A stretch of DNA of 10,897 bases, from contig CAZIRO010000095.1 in assembly GCA_964541595.1 (NCBI GenBank), positions 1 through 10,897 on the forward strand, in the 5' to 3' direction. Below the pieces are notes generated by a model, which was given only the letters and a program-made list of their open reading frames with translations, made no database searches and was not told the DNA's origin. The translations under genes and the position numbers were made by a program. Shown here piece after piece: positions 1 through 7,977 of the stretch (its first letter is position 1; each line of letters opens with the position of its first letter). Source of the DNA: CAZIRO01 sp964541595 (GTDB lineage Bacteria > Acidobacteriota > HRBIN11).

Positions 1-7
1 GGGACGC

Positions 8-2980
8 ATGTTTGCCCGATCGCACATCCACGCTGCTGCACTGGATCGGCGCGTAATCGCACTGCACCTGCCCGCGACCGGACTGTTTCTCGCGGGTGCG
101 TGGTACATGCGGGGGGACCTTGCCTGGTTTGCACCCACGGAGTTTCACGTCCCCGGGTTGCCCGGATTCGGTCGGCACCTCTGGGCGTTTTCCGTCGGAG
201 GCGCGTGGGTATTCGCCTGGGGATGGGTGCTCGGTACGCGCACCTTGCGATCGTTCGAGACGGCCATGGGCGCACTCCGGCGGTTGCCCGCGATCGGGCG
301 CAGGGTACCGTCCGCAGCCGTTCGGAATGGCATGCGCCTCGCGGGTAGCGTTCTCGCCGGGGTTGCAGTGCTCCAGGGCGTTATCCGGATGCTGTTCAAA
401 GCGTTCGAAGTCAGCTACATCGAGTTCATTGACGTGTTCGCATCGCCGGGTATCCACCTGTGGATGCGTACGGTGATGCTGGCCTATCTGGTGGGCGCAC
501 TCGTCGTGGTCTGGGCCATGGTGTACCGTTCCATGCGGCGGGTTCGGGAAACGCCATGGGCCGGGGTTGTGGTGCTGGCAGTGGTTCCGGGGCTGATCCT
601 GGTGCACTGGACGGTTGCGGCCGTATTGATGGTATGGGTGAGCCTCTGGGCCATACTGGCAACGCGGTTTGCGCGACGTACATTGTTCACATGGGTGTGT
701 TTCATTGCGGCCGTACTCGGGTCCGTGGACATCGTCCAGATCGTGTGGATGGAACGCAGTCGTACCATCCGGGAGGAATTCGTCGAAACCGCATGGATGC
801 CGCTGTTCCGGTTTCAACGGGGACAGGCCGATGCCGATCTGCGCAGCGCGATGATGACGTTTGATCGACTGTTGCAAACGCTCGGTGCACCACCACCCGT
901 GCCGTCTGCGGCGTATTTCGTGTGGCGGCGGCTGCCGTTTGCGGACCGGTGGGGTGCGAGCACGGTCATTCTCCTCTGGCATCGAACCGGAGAGAGTGGG
1001 GTGACCCAGGAACGGTTTGACTGGCAAATGCCATGGTGGGCCCTGCCGGCTGAGTGGACCCGCCCGCCGCCGGACGATCGATGGCACGTTGTGCGCCGCC
1101 GGGTTTACGATGGCGGGATTCGCCGTTTGCGTATCGCCCGCCGCCGCTGGATGACACCGAACGGTTCCGGCCAGATCGTCCTGGCCGTGGCGGAAGACCT
1201 GTACTGGGGACCGTGGGATGCGCAGCCGATTCCGCAGCCCCCGTCCGCACGTCTGGCGTCCACACGCGCATTTGAACAGTTGCTGGGCACGTTTCGATTC
1301 GGTGCATGGACACGGCAGGGAACGCCGATCACCGAGGGTGCCTGGTTCTTTCCGCCGGTTCCGGATACGCCACCAGTCCGATCCGGATGGCGTACGATCG
1401 GTTCCGCTGCTGGCGAGCGTCTGGCCGTATATACCGTGCGGGAACCCACGTTGACCATTCGCGTTGCCGTGCACGTGCACGACATGCGCGAGTTCCTCAG
1501 TCGATGGGCCAGTTTGTTCATATGGGATTTCGGTATCCTGTGCAGTCCGTTCTGGGTGCTGGTCACGTTGCGACGTCTGCGGATCCGGCGGCGTGCCCGG
1601 TCGTTTCGGCGTCTCATATTGCGCACGACCCTGGTGGGTATGGGACTGCTCTGGGGCGTGGCATACACCGCCATGGCACTTTCCCTGCTGCGCAGCCTGC
1701 AACATCGGTTGCTGGAACAGACCCGACAGAGCGCTGTGCAGGCACGCACCATTCTTCAGGACTATCAGAACTGGACCGGTGCTGCAGAGGTCCAGGACCC
1801 CCTGATGCTGTGGGTGCGCCGGACCGTGCGACGCGATCTGGATCTCTATGCGGGCCCCCGGCTCGTGGCCACCAGTCGCCGGGCTGCTGTGGAATTCGGC
1901 TGGGTGCCCATTCTGGACGCCGAAGTCCTTCAACGCGCGGGATACTGGACGATTCCCGTTCCCGCCGAGGATCGGCGTGTGCAGTGGATCCGCATGCCGA
2001 TCGCGGTCGACGCCTACGCGTTGCGATACCAGATGTGGACGCTCGGGCATACGCTGTTGACGGGTCTGCTCATTACCCTGGCACTGTCCGTCGGCGTGAG
2101 TCGTTTTCTCGCCCGTCGGCTGGTCCAGCCCGTGCGTACGATCGCCGCCTGGATCCGCGCGTTTGAACCCCGGCGGCGAGACGTCTCCGGTCGCCGGATG
2201 CCCCCACGTATTCCCGATGAGTTCGTTCCCATCGTGCAACGGTTTCAACAACTGATGGCCGACCTCGCACGTTACCAGAAAGACGCGGAACGGTTGCAAC
2301 AACTCGCCGCATGGCAGGAAATGGCCCGGCACGTGGCCCATGCGGTTAAAAATCCGCTGACACCGATGCAGTTGACCCTGGACCAGATGCGCACGCTCGG
2401 CCGGGAACAACGGTGGCGTGAGTTGCATGAAAAGTGGGCCACATATGTGGACCGGTTACAGCGGCAGATTGAAATCCTGAAACGACGCGTGCAGGCGTTT
2501 TCCCAGTACAGCCAGACCATCGAACTGCAACGGCAACCGGTGGATCTGCGTCAATGTATCGAAACGGTGGTCGCGCAGTACCGCGTTGAACACGGTCCTC
2601 AGATTGAGGTCCATGCCGATGCGTTAGAAGCGTGGACAGTTGCGGCTGACGTCCAGTGGATCACACGCGCGCTGCAGAACCTGATCGAGAATGCGATCGA
2701 AGCCGGAGGCCCCGACGTGCGCATCCGGATTACCCTCCGGAACGTCGACCGCTGGGTGGAAATCGCCATATGGAACTCCGGTCCCCCGATTCCCGAAGAC
2801 ATCCTGCCGCGGATCTTCGATCCCGCGTTTACTACCAAACAGTACGGTTCGGGACTGGGACTGCCGCTTGCACGCCGATACGTGGAACTGCACGGGGGGA
2901 CTCTGGATGTGGACAACCGGCCGGACGGTCCCGTATTTCGTATCCGGCTGCCCCGAAATGTATCGGAACATTCTGTATAA
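8..2980 (+). CDS. NtrY-like membrane sensor histidine kinase (5' end uncertain)
   Basis: Two-component sensor kinase that should autophosphorylate on a histidine and pass the phosphate to a response regulator. The 990 residues show about ten membrane segments: seven near residues 18-246, two near 502-521 and 538-560, and one near 676-700. Positively charged loops fit an N-in topology. This leaves two extracytoplasmic regions, about 249-500 and 561-675. HAMP follows (about 701-755), then HisKA with the NtrY-type motif AHAVKNPLTP (phospho-acceptor H778), then HATPase with N-box N895, the variant NSGPPIP (923-929), IFDPAFTTK and GSGLGL. The family match is firm for the kinase core; the N-terminal sensor region is not recognised. 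No response regulator follows, although NtrY genes are often paired with ntrX. The frame is open to the window edge, so the ATG at base 8 may not be the real start, and no clear ribosome binding site is visible. Confidence 0.9.
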   Translation: MFARSHIHAAALDRRVIALHLPATGLFLAGAWYMRGDLAWFAPTEFHVPGLPGFGRHLWAFSVGGAWVFAWGWVLGTRTLRSFETAMGALRRLPAIGRRVPSAAVRNGMRLAGSVLAGVAVLQGVIRMLFKAFEVSYIEFIDVFASPGIHLWMRTVMLAYLVGALVVVWAMVYRSMRRVRETPWAGVVVLAVVPGLILVHWTVAAVLMVWVSLWAILATRFARRTLFTWVCFIAAVLGSVDIVQIVWMERSRTIREEFVETAWMPLFRFQRGQADADLRSAMMTFDRLLQTLGAPPPVPSAAYFVWRRLPFADRWGASTVILLWHRTGESGVTQERFDWQMPWWALPAEWTRPPPDDRWHVVRRRVYDGGIRRLRIARRRWMTPNGSGQIVLAVAEDLYWGPWDAQPIPQPPSARLASTRAFEQLLGTFRFGAWTRQGTPITEGAWFFPPVPDTPPVRSGWRTIGSAAGERLAVYTVREPTLTIRVAVHVHDMREFLSRWASLFIWDFGILCSPFWVLVTLRRLRIRRRARSFRRLILRTTLVGMGLLWGVAYTAMALSLLRSLQHRLLEQTRQSAVQARTILQDYQNWTGAAEVQDPLMLWVRRTVRRDLDLYAGPRLVATSRRAAVEFGWVPILDAEVLQRAGYWTIPVPAEDRRVQWIRMPIAVDAYALRYQMWTLGHTLLTGLLITLALSVGVSRFLARRLVQPVRTIAAWIRAFEPRRRDVSGRRMPPRIPDEFVPIVQRFQQLMADLARYQKDAERLQQLAAWQEMARHVAHAVKNPLTPMQLTLDQMRTLGREQRWRELHEKWATYVDRLQRQIEILKRRVQAFSQYSQTIELQRQPVDLRQCIETVVAQYRVEHGPQIEVHADALEAWTVAADVQWITRALQNLIENAIEAGGPDVRIRITLRNVDRWVEIAIWNSGPPIPEDILPRIFDPAFTTKQYGSGLGLPLARRYVELHGGTLDVDNRPDGPVFRIRLPRNVSEHSV

Positions 2981-2994
2981 CCTGAATCTATAAG

Positions 2995-3025
2995 TCATGC
3001 GTTTCCCCGCCGGGGAAACGCATGG
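2995..3025 (+). terminator. Strong hairpin after the NtrY-like gene, no T-run
   Basis: Bases 2996-3008 pair perfectly with 3012-3024 (13 bp, arm CATGCGTTTCCCC) around a 3-base loop, and one T-G wobble at 2995/3025 extends it. It starts 15 bases after the stop codon. The sequence after it (GATCCATCC) has no T-run, so it is not a classic intrinsic terminator. It could be an RNA-stabilising 3' hairpin, a terminator of the kind without a U-tract, or a DNA operator for the next gene. Confidence 0.55.
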
Positions 3026-3065
3026 ATCCATCCACCGGACAGCAACCTGAACGTGGGCACACATC

Positions 3066-3070
3066 GGAGG
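3066..3070 (+). promoter_or_regulatory. Ribosome binding site that fixes the EamA start
   Basis: GGAGG lies 9 bases before the ATG at 3080. An in-frame GTG at 3053 has no such site, and its extra residues (MGTHRREQT) are hydrophilic and unlike the start of a first membrane helix. The ATG at 3080 is therefore preferred. Confidence 0.8.
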
Positions 3071-3079
3071 GAACAGACC

Positions 3080-3505
3080 ATGCCGTGGTGGGTCTATGCC
3101 CTGGGAACGGCCTGTATGTGGGGTGTGGTACCGCTGCTGGAAAAGACGAGTGTGCGACATGTCTCGCCCGAAGTGGCGTTGTTCTGGCGAATCATCGGAT
3201 CGAGTCTGGGCCTGGTAACGGTGCCCCTTCTGTCCGATGAGGTGCGTGCGGGCAGTGTCCGGATTCCGGTGACCGCCGCGATCGCACTGATCGTCGCAGG
3301 ATTCCTCGGTTCCGTCGCCGGGCAGTGGACTAACCTGACCGCACAGAAGCTGCAAGAAGTGTCTCGTGTGGCCCCGATCATCGCGTCATGGCCGGTGATC
3401 ACGTTCGTACTCGCCGTATGGTGGCTGCACGAGAGTTTTTCCTTGCAGAAAGTTGTGGCAGTCGTATTGATCGTGTCCGGTGTCGTCCTGCTCACACGAC
3501 CGTAA
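3080..3505 (+). CDS. Single-domain EamA-type (DMT) membrane protein
   Basis: A 141-residue membrane protein of the drug/metabolite transporter (EamA) type. It has about five hydrophobic segments, near residues 1-20, 33-52, 66-83, 97-114 and 122-139. The family-like features are an early Trp-rich helix (PWWVYAL), the polar EKTS after helix 1, WRIIGSSLG in helix 2, and a last pair of helices joined by WLHESFS and ending in VSGVVLL. Most EamA transporters carry two such domains in about 300 residues. This is a half-size form, which would be expected to act as a homodimer or heterodimer (inference from the family). No substrate can be named. The start at 3080 is supported by GGAGG nine bases upstream. 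The gene stands alone, between a strong hairpin upstream and a long non-coding stretch downstream. Confidence 0.85.
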   Translation: MPWWVYALGTACMWGVVPLLEKTSVRHVSPEVALFWRIIGSSLGLVTVPLLSDEVRAGSVRIPVTAAIALIVAGFLGSVAGQWTNLTAQKLQEVSRVAPIIASWPVITFVLAVWWLHESFSLQKVVAVVLIVSGVVLLTRP

Positions 3506-3550
3506 GGGTACATCGATACCGCGGCGCGGCCATCGCTGGCGTGTTGCAGG

Positions 3551-3568
3551 GGTACGGCATGCCGTGCC
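3551..3568. repeat. 18-base near-perfect palindrome
   Basis: GGTACGGCATGCCGTGCC is self-complementary except for one T-G pair; its core ACGGCATGCCGT (3554-3565) is perfect. It lies 45 bases after the EamA stop. It could be an operator for a dimeric regulator or a weak 3' hairpin. No T-run follows. Confidence 0.45.
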
Positions 3569-3669
3569 CGTCGTTTCCGTCAGTCGTTTCGGAAATGGAC
3601 CACCGGCGATTTCCCGGCCCCCTGCACGCTGTCCCTGCCATCGCCCGACCCGATCCCGGCAGCGCCTGG

Positions 3670-3698
3670 TTGCCAAACGCCGCCGTGTGTTATAAACT
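3670..3698 (+). promoter_or_regulatory. Candidate sigma-70-type promoter for the hybrid kinase
   Basis: TTGCCA at 3670-3675 matches TTGACA at five of six positions. TATAAA (3691-3696, spacer 15) and TAAACT (3693-3698, spacer 17) are overlapping choices for the -10 box. Transcription from here would give a leader of nearly 290 bases before the ATG at 3994. The call rests on motif match only. Confidence 0.4.
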
Positions 3699-3738
3699 AA
3701 CTTCAGTGGCCTGGACTCAACCTGGTGCATGAACTGAC

Positions 3739-3854
3739 ATGGATCTCTCAGGGGCACGGCATATCCATTCCGAACGGTATCTGCAGGGGTTTTCGCTTTT
3801 GATCCCGCACCGGCGTGGTGGGACACCGTTCATCCTGATATCTATTCGAACCCC
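3739..3854 (+). other. Possible structured 5' leader of the hybrid kinase
   Basis: Several complementary segments occur downstream of the candidate promoter. ATGGAT (3739-3744) pairs with ATCCAT (3763-3768). GAACGGT (3772-3778) pairs with ACCGTTC (3825-3831) and encloses a hairpin of TCCC/GGGA plus ACC/GGT (3803-3823). GGGGTT..CG (3786-3795) can pair with CGAACCCC (3847-3854) and would cross the previous helix. No known riboswitch signature was seen, and chance pairing is a real possibility in GC-rich DNA. Confidence 0.3.
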
Positions 3855-3993
3855 GCGATTCTTTCCCTCCTCACATGCACATCATTCCAATTTTTAAAGA
3901 ATATTTTCAGAATTTGGGCGGTATGTGTATGCAGGTGGATCGGCCCGCGGTGGAAATGACGTGGGGAACGGCTGGGTATCGAGGTCAGTGTGA

Positions 3994-6900
3994 ATGAGAT
4001 CAACGGCTGAGCGTCCAGAATCCGTGCGCGCGCTGCAAATGATTGCAGAAGCGTTGAACCGCGCCATTGATACAGCCACTGTGCTGGAAGTCGGCCTGCG
4101 CCTGATCCGATCTCACCTCCGGTACGACGCCGCATGGGCGTATCTGCGTACGGAAACCGGACAGCTGCGTCTTGCCGCCTATCAGGGACTGCCTCCGGCA
4201 CTGGAATCGAACGATCAACGCATTCTCTGTGAGGACGACTGTGTCTGCCACCAGATGCTGCACAACGGTAAACTGCTCGCAGGAATTGAAGTTGTCGAAT
4301 GCGCCCGACTGGAACGGATACGTCAGCAACTGGCCGATCAGCATCCGGACACCATCCGTACGGAAACCGGAGACCTCTGGGTGCACGCGAGTGCGCCACT
4401 GCGATCGGGCACGGAAATTCTCGGCATTCTCAACGTGGCCCGCGCATCGGTCCGTACGATTCCGGAAGAGGACCTGCGGGTGCTCACGGTCGTTGGCGAG
4501 ACGTTCGGTGTGGCACTGCATCGCGCAATGCTGTATGAACGACTACGGTCTGCGCGCATTCGGGAACAGGAGATGTTGTTGCAACTCGCACGGCGGTTGC
4601 TTCCGCTACACACACTTGCGTCCGTCGCCGAAGAAGTCGTTGCCTTCGTGTATCAGGCGGTGGGGTGTGATGCAGTCAGTCTGTTGCTCCCGGACGAAAC
4701 GGGCGCATTTCTCGAGATCGTCGCCGCTCGCGGCTGGAGCGCGGCCCATATCGGCAGGTTCCGGCTGCCCCTGGATCCGCCGACGCATAACGGTGTGGCG
4801 TATGCCGTGCACATGCGCCACCCGGTGCAGGAAGACCACATGGAATCAAATCAACCGTTCAGCGTTCCGGAAGAAGTTCGTGCAGCGGGTATCCGGATCT
4901 GTCTGAGCATTCCCCTGCTGGTCGGTGATCAGGTCATCGGCGCGATCGTGGTCGATCGGAAGGAGCGCCGGCGGTTCTCGGATGACGAGATCCGGCTGTT
5001 GACCACGATGGCGGAAGTCATCGGGGTCGCACTGGAACGGGTCCGGATGACGCACGAGCGGGACACACATCGACGTATCCTGCAACGGCTGGTCGATACA
5101 CTGAGTGTGATGGTCCGCGCCACCGATCTGGACGAGGCGATTCGCCGGATCGTGGACGCGTCCATTGAACTGTTGCATCCCGATCGGAGTGCGGTGTACC
5201 TTCGCGATCCGGACAGCGGAGAGTTGACCTGTCCGTATGCCATCGGTTTACGTCCGCAGTATATCGAGTTTGTCAAAGCGCAGTATCGTGACCTTCCCGG
5301 CGTGCGCATTTTTGAAGACCCGCGCCCGGTCGTTGTGGAAGACGTCGAAACGATGTCCCTTCCGGAACCAGTTCAGCGTCGTCTGCGTGAAGAGGGATTT
5401 CGCGCGTATGCCGTATTCCCGCTCTTTCATGCGGACCGGGTGATGGGCGCGCTGGTACTGTACTGGGATCGTCCGCGCCGATTTGCTCCATACGAGTTAC
5501 ACGTGATGGAGACCCTGTCCCATCAGGTGGCGATTCTGATCAATCGCATGCAGGAATATCAGGCGACGCAGGAGGCAGAAGCCCGCTACCGCTCGCTGTT
5601 CGAGGGTGTACCGGTCGGACTGTTCCGCACGACACCGGACGGACGCATCCTGGACGTCAATCCCGCGTTCGTGCGAATCTTCCGATTTCCCGACCGCGCG
5701 ACGCTCCTGAAACGAAATGCTGAGGAGATGTATGTCAACCTTGAGGATCGACGCCGGTGGATGGAACAGATGGAACAGCAGGATATCATACGTGATTTCG
5801 AGGTTCCCATACGCGCATATGACGGTCAGATCATCTGGATTCGCGAGACGGCCCGGACGATTCGCGACGATCGAGGGCGTGTCGTCGCGTATGAGGGCGT
5901 CATCGAGGATATCACGGACATGCGTCGCCAGGCGATCATCCGGAAAGGGGAACGGGAAATCCTGCAGAAGATCGCCGAAAACGCACCCCTGGAATCCATT
6001 TATGCAACGGCCATTCAGACCGTTGAAACGGCGTTTCCGGAGACCATTGCGTCCATTCTGTTGCTGGACGAACACGATCGTTTACATGTGGCAGCCGCAC
6101 CGAAACTGCCCGACACATACAATCGCGCAATTGACGGGATGCCGATCGGCCCGATGGAGGGGAGTTGCGGTGCAGCGGCATATACGGGAGAAGTGGTTAT
6201 CGTCACAGATATCGATCAGGACTCCCGCTGGGACAAATACCGGCATCTGGTACAACCCCTCGGGTTACGCGCGTGCTGGTCCTACCCGTTTCGGGACACC
6301 CGCGGACGTGTACTCGGTACGTTTGCCCTGTATTACAGGGACCCGCGCGGACCCGAAGAGTTCGAACTTGCGGCACTGGAACGATTGGGATATCTCGTGG
6401 GCATCGCCGTGGAACGGCACCGAATGTTCACGGAAATGGAGCGCCAGCGTCAGCAGTTGCAGGAAGTCATGGACACGGTCCCCGAAGGGATATTCCTCAT
6501 CGACGCGGATGGCCGCGTCATGATGACGAATCGTACGGGGCGTGAAATCCTGCAGCGACTCGGGCATCCGGGTCCCGGACATCGCCTGGAAACCATCGGA
6601 ACCACGCCCCTGCATGAGGTCATCACCCGCGCCGTGCAACCCTCCGGAACGACCCTGGAGATCACGGATCACACGCATGCGATCTATGAAGTCGCCGCGC
6701 AGCCGTTTACGGGTACGGGAGTCTCGACCGCGGAGGGATGGGTGCTCGTACTGCGCGATGTGACCCGATTGCGAGAAATTCAGGAACGTGCACGGGAACA
6801 GGAACGGATCGCCGCGATCGGTCAACTTGCCGCCGGAATTGCGCACGACCTGAACAACGTGTTGCAGGCAATTCTCGGTTATGCCGAAATCGCGGGCATG

Positions 6901-7956
6901 TATCCCGACCTGCCGGAAGCGCTGCGCAGCAGCCTGGCGGTGGTGCAGGAACAGAGTCAACGCGCGGCGGCAATGCTGCGCCAGATCCTGGACTTCACGC
7001 GGGCGTCTCCGGCGGAACCCCGTCCGCTGATGTTGCGACCGTTTTTGAAGGAGTTCGATAAGTTCGTCCGACGGGTGATTCCGGAAACCATCCAGATGAC
7101 ACTGGATCTTCAGGATAATCCGACCGTGCGCGTCGATCCGGCACAGTTCCAGCAGGTGCTGATGAATCTGGTCCTGAACGCCCGGGATGCCATGCCGGAC
7201 GGCGGGCTGTTGACCATTCGCATGTACCGTGTGCACGTCCGTGCGGACACGCGCCCGCCGATACCGGAAATGTCTCCGGGTCGGTGGGTCGCGATCGAGG
7301 TGGTCGATACCGGGATCGGCATTCCGCCGGAGGTTCGTCCGCACATTTTCGAGCCCTTCTTCACGACGAAGGAACGGGGCAAGGGCACCGGTCTGGGGCT
7401 TTCGCAGGTCTACGGGATCATTCAACGGCACGGGGGACTCATTGACGTCGAATCCCGCGTCGGTCAGGGGACGACGTTTCGTATTTATCTCCCGGAAACG
7501 GAAATCGCGGAGGAGGTTCAGCCCGAGGAGACTGTACGTGTACCCCGTGGGAGCGGTCAGTGGATCCTGGTGGTCGAGGATGACGGTGCTGTCCGGGAGA
7601 TGATTCGTACGATGCTGGATACGCTGGGGTTTCACGTGGTCGCGGTCTCTTCCGTACGGGAGGCCAAACAGGCATGGGCCAAGATGGGTACCGGATTCGT
7701 CCTTGCGATGGTCGATCTCGGGCTTCCGGACGAACCCGGCAGTCGGTTTGCCCGGTTCCTGCGGGAACAGCGGGTCCATATCCCGATCATCGCCATGACG
7801 GGATACCCGCTGGAGGAGGGTCAGCTCACGATTCGGGATCTGTGGGAACAGGGGTTCACGGGACTGATTGCAAAACCGTTCACACTGCAACAGCTCGCCG
7901 ATATTTTGCAACGTCATTTGCGGGGGGGTGATGCGAAAAAGCGTGACGCGCAGTGA
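3994..7956 (+). CDS. Soluble hybrid sensor kinase: multi-GAF/PAS, HisKA, HATPase, receiver
   Basis: A 1320-residue cytoplasmic hybrid histidine kinase with no membrane segments. Approximate order: GAF 10-180, GAF 195-350, GAF 360-520, PAS 530-645 (RYRSLFEGVPVGLF), GAF 650-808 (GSCGAAAYTGE and LRACWSYP), PAS 815-925, HisKA with GIAHDLNN (H951), HATPase with N-box N1062, VDTGIGI (D1105), FEPFFTTK and GTGLGL, then a receiver with acidic VEDD (1194-1197), phospho-acceptor D1241, T1269 and K1294. All catalytic residues are present, so both kinase and receiver should work. Phosphate may pass from H951 to D1241 and on to another protein (inference). GAF1 has a cysteine group C79, C83, C85 and C103. 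An in-frame TGA sits directly before the ATG, and GAGG lies 9 bases upstream, so the start is well supported. A run of seven Gs at 7922-7928 lies near the 3' end. No partner regulator is adjacent. Confidence 0.93.
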   Translation: MRSTAERPESVRALQMIAEALNRAIDTATVLEVGLRLIRSHLRYDAAWAYLRTETGQLRLAAYQGLPPALESNDQRILCEDDCVCHQMLHNGKLLAGIEVVECARLERIRQQLADQHPDTIRTETGDLWVHASAPLRSGTEILGILNVARASVRTIPEEDLRVLTVVGETFGVALHRAMLYERLRSARIREQEMLLQLARRLLPLHTLASVAEEVVAFVYQAVGCDAVSLLLPDETGAFLEIVAARGWSAAHIGRFRLPLDPPTHNGVAYAVHMRHPVQEDHMESNQPFSVPEEVRAAGIRICLSIPLLVGDQVIGAIVVDRKERRRFSDDEIRLLTTMAEVIGVALERVRMTHERDTHRRILQRLVDTLSVMVRATDLDEAIRRIVDASIELLHPDRSAVYLRDPDSGELTCPYAIGLRPQYIEFVKAQYRDLPGVRIFEDPRPVVVEDVETMSLPEPVQRRLREEGFRAYAVFPLFHADRVMGALVLYWDRPRRFAPYELHVMETLSHQVAILINRMQEYQATQEAEARYRSLFEGVPVGLFRTTPDGRILDVNPAFVRIFRFPDRATLLKRNAEEMYVNLEDRRRWMEQMEQQDIIRDFEVPIRAYDGQIIWIRETARTIRDDRGRVVAYEGVIEDITDMRRQAIIRKGEREILQKIAENAPLESIYATAIQTVETAFPETIASILLLDEHDRLHVAAAPKLPDTYNRAIDGMPIGPMEGSCGAAAYTGEVVIVTDIDQDSRWDKYRHLVQPLGLRACWSYPFRDTRGRVLGTFALYYRDPRGPEEFELAALERLGYLVGIAVERHRMFTEMERQRQQLQEVMDTVPEGIFLIDADGRVMMTNRTGREILQRLGHPGPGHRLETIGTTPLHEVITRAVQPSGTTLEITDHTHAIYEVAAQPFTGTGVSTAEGWVLVLRDVTRLREIQERAREQERIAAIGQLAAGIAHDLNNVLQAILGYAEIAGMYPDLPEALRSSLAVVQEQSQRAAAMLRQILDFTRASPAEPRPLMLRPFLKEFDKFVRRVIPETIQMTLDLQDNPTVRVDPAQFQQVLMNLVLNARDAMPDGGLLTIRMYRVHVRADTRPPIPEMSPGRWVAIEVVDTGIGIPPEVRPHIFEPFFTTKERGKGTGLGLSQVYGIIQRHGGLIDVESRVGQGTTFRIYLPETEIAEEVQPEETVRVPRGSGQWILVVEDDGAVREMIRTMLDTLGFHVVAVSSVREAKQAWAKMGTGFVLAMVDLGLPDEPGSRFARFLREQRVHIPIIAMTGYPLEEGQLTIRDLWEQGFTGLIAKPFTLQQLADILQRHLRGGDAKKRDAQ

Positions 7957-7977
7957 CGCAGGGGAACGGGGATGACA

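Larger units (their letters stand above)
3506..3993. other. 488-base non-coding region before the hybrid kinase
   Basis: No open frame here looks like a real protein. In order, the region contains an 18-base near-palindrome (3551-3568), a short stem TTTCCG/CGGAAA (3574-3579 with 3590-3595), a promoter-like pair (3670-3698), a stretch of possible RNA pairings (3739-3854), an AT-rich block (about 3885-3915), and GAGG at 3981-3984 as the likely ribosome binding site of the next gene. No tRNA or known riboswitch was recognised. Confidence 0.6.

Noticed and set aside
1306..2166. A 286-codon + strand frame inside the NtrY-like kinase gene
   Set aside because: It lies wholly within the kinase gene in another frame, and its translation shows no domain or membrane pattern.
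3053..3079. Upstream GTG start for the EamA protein
   Set aside because: It adds nine hydrophilic residues before the first membrane helix and has no ribosome binding site, whereas the ATG at 3080 has GGAGG at good spacing.
3388..3732. A 114-codon + strand frame overlapping the end of the EamA gene
   Set aside because: It overlaps EamA in another frame, has no ribosome binding site, and its product looks like random Arg/Ala/Pro-rich sequence.
3845..3856. GGGGTTCGAAT on the minus strand, like a tRNA T-arm
   Set aside because: The bases on either side of the loop cannot form the 5-bp T-stem, and no acceptor or anticodon arm can be found nearby.
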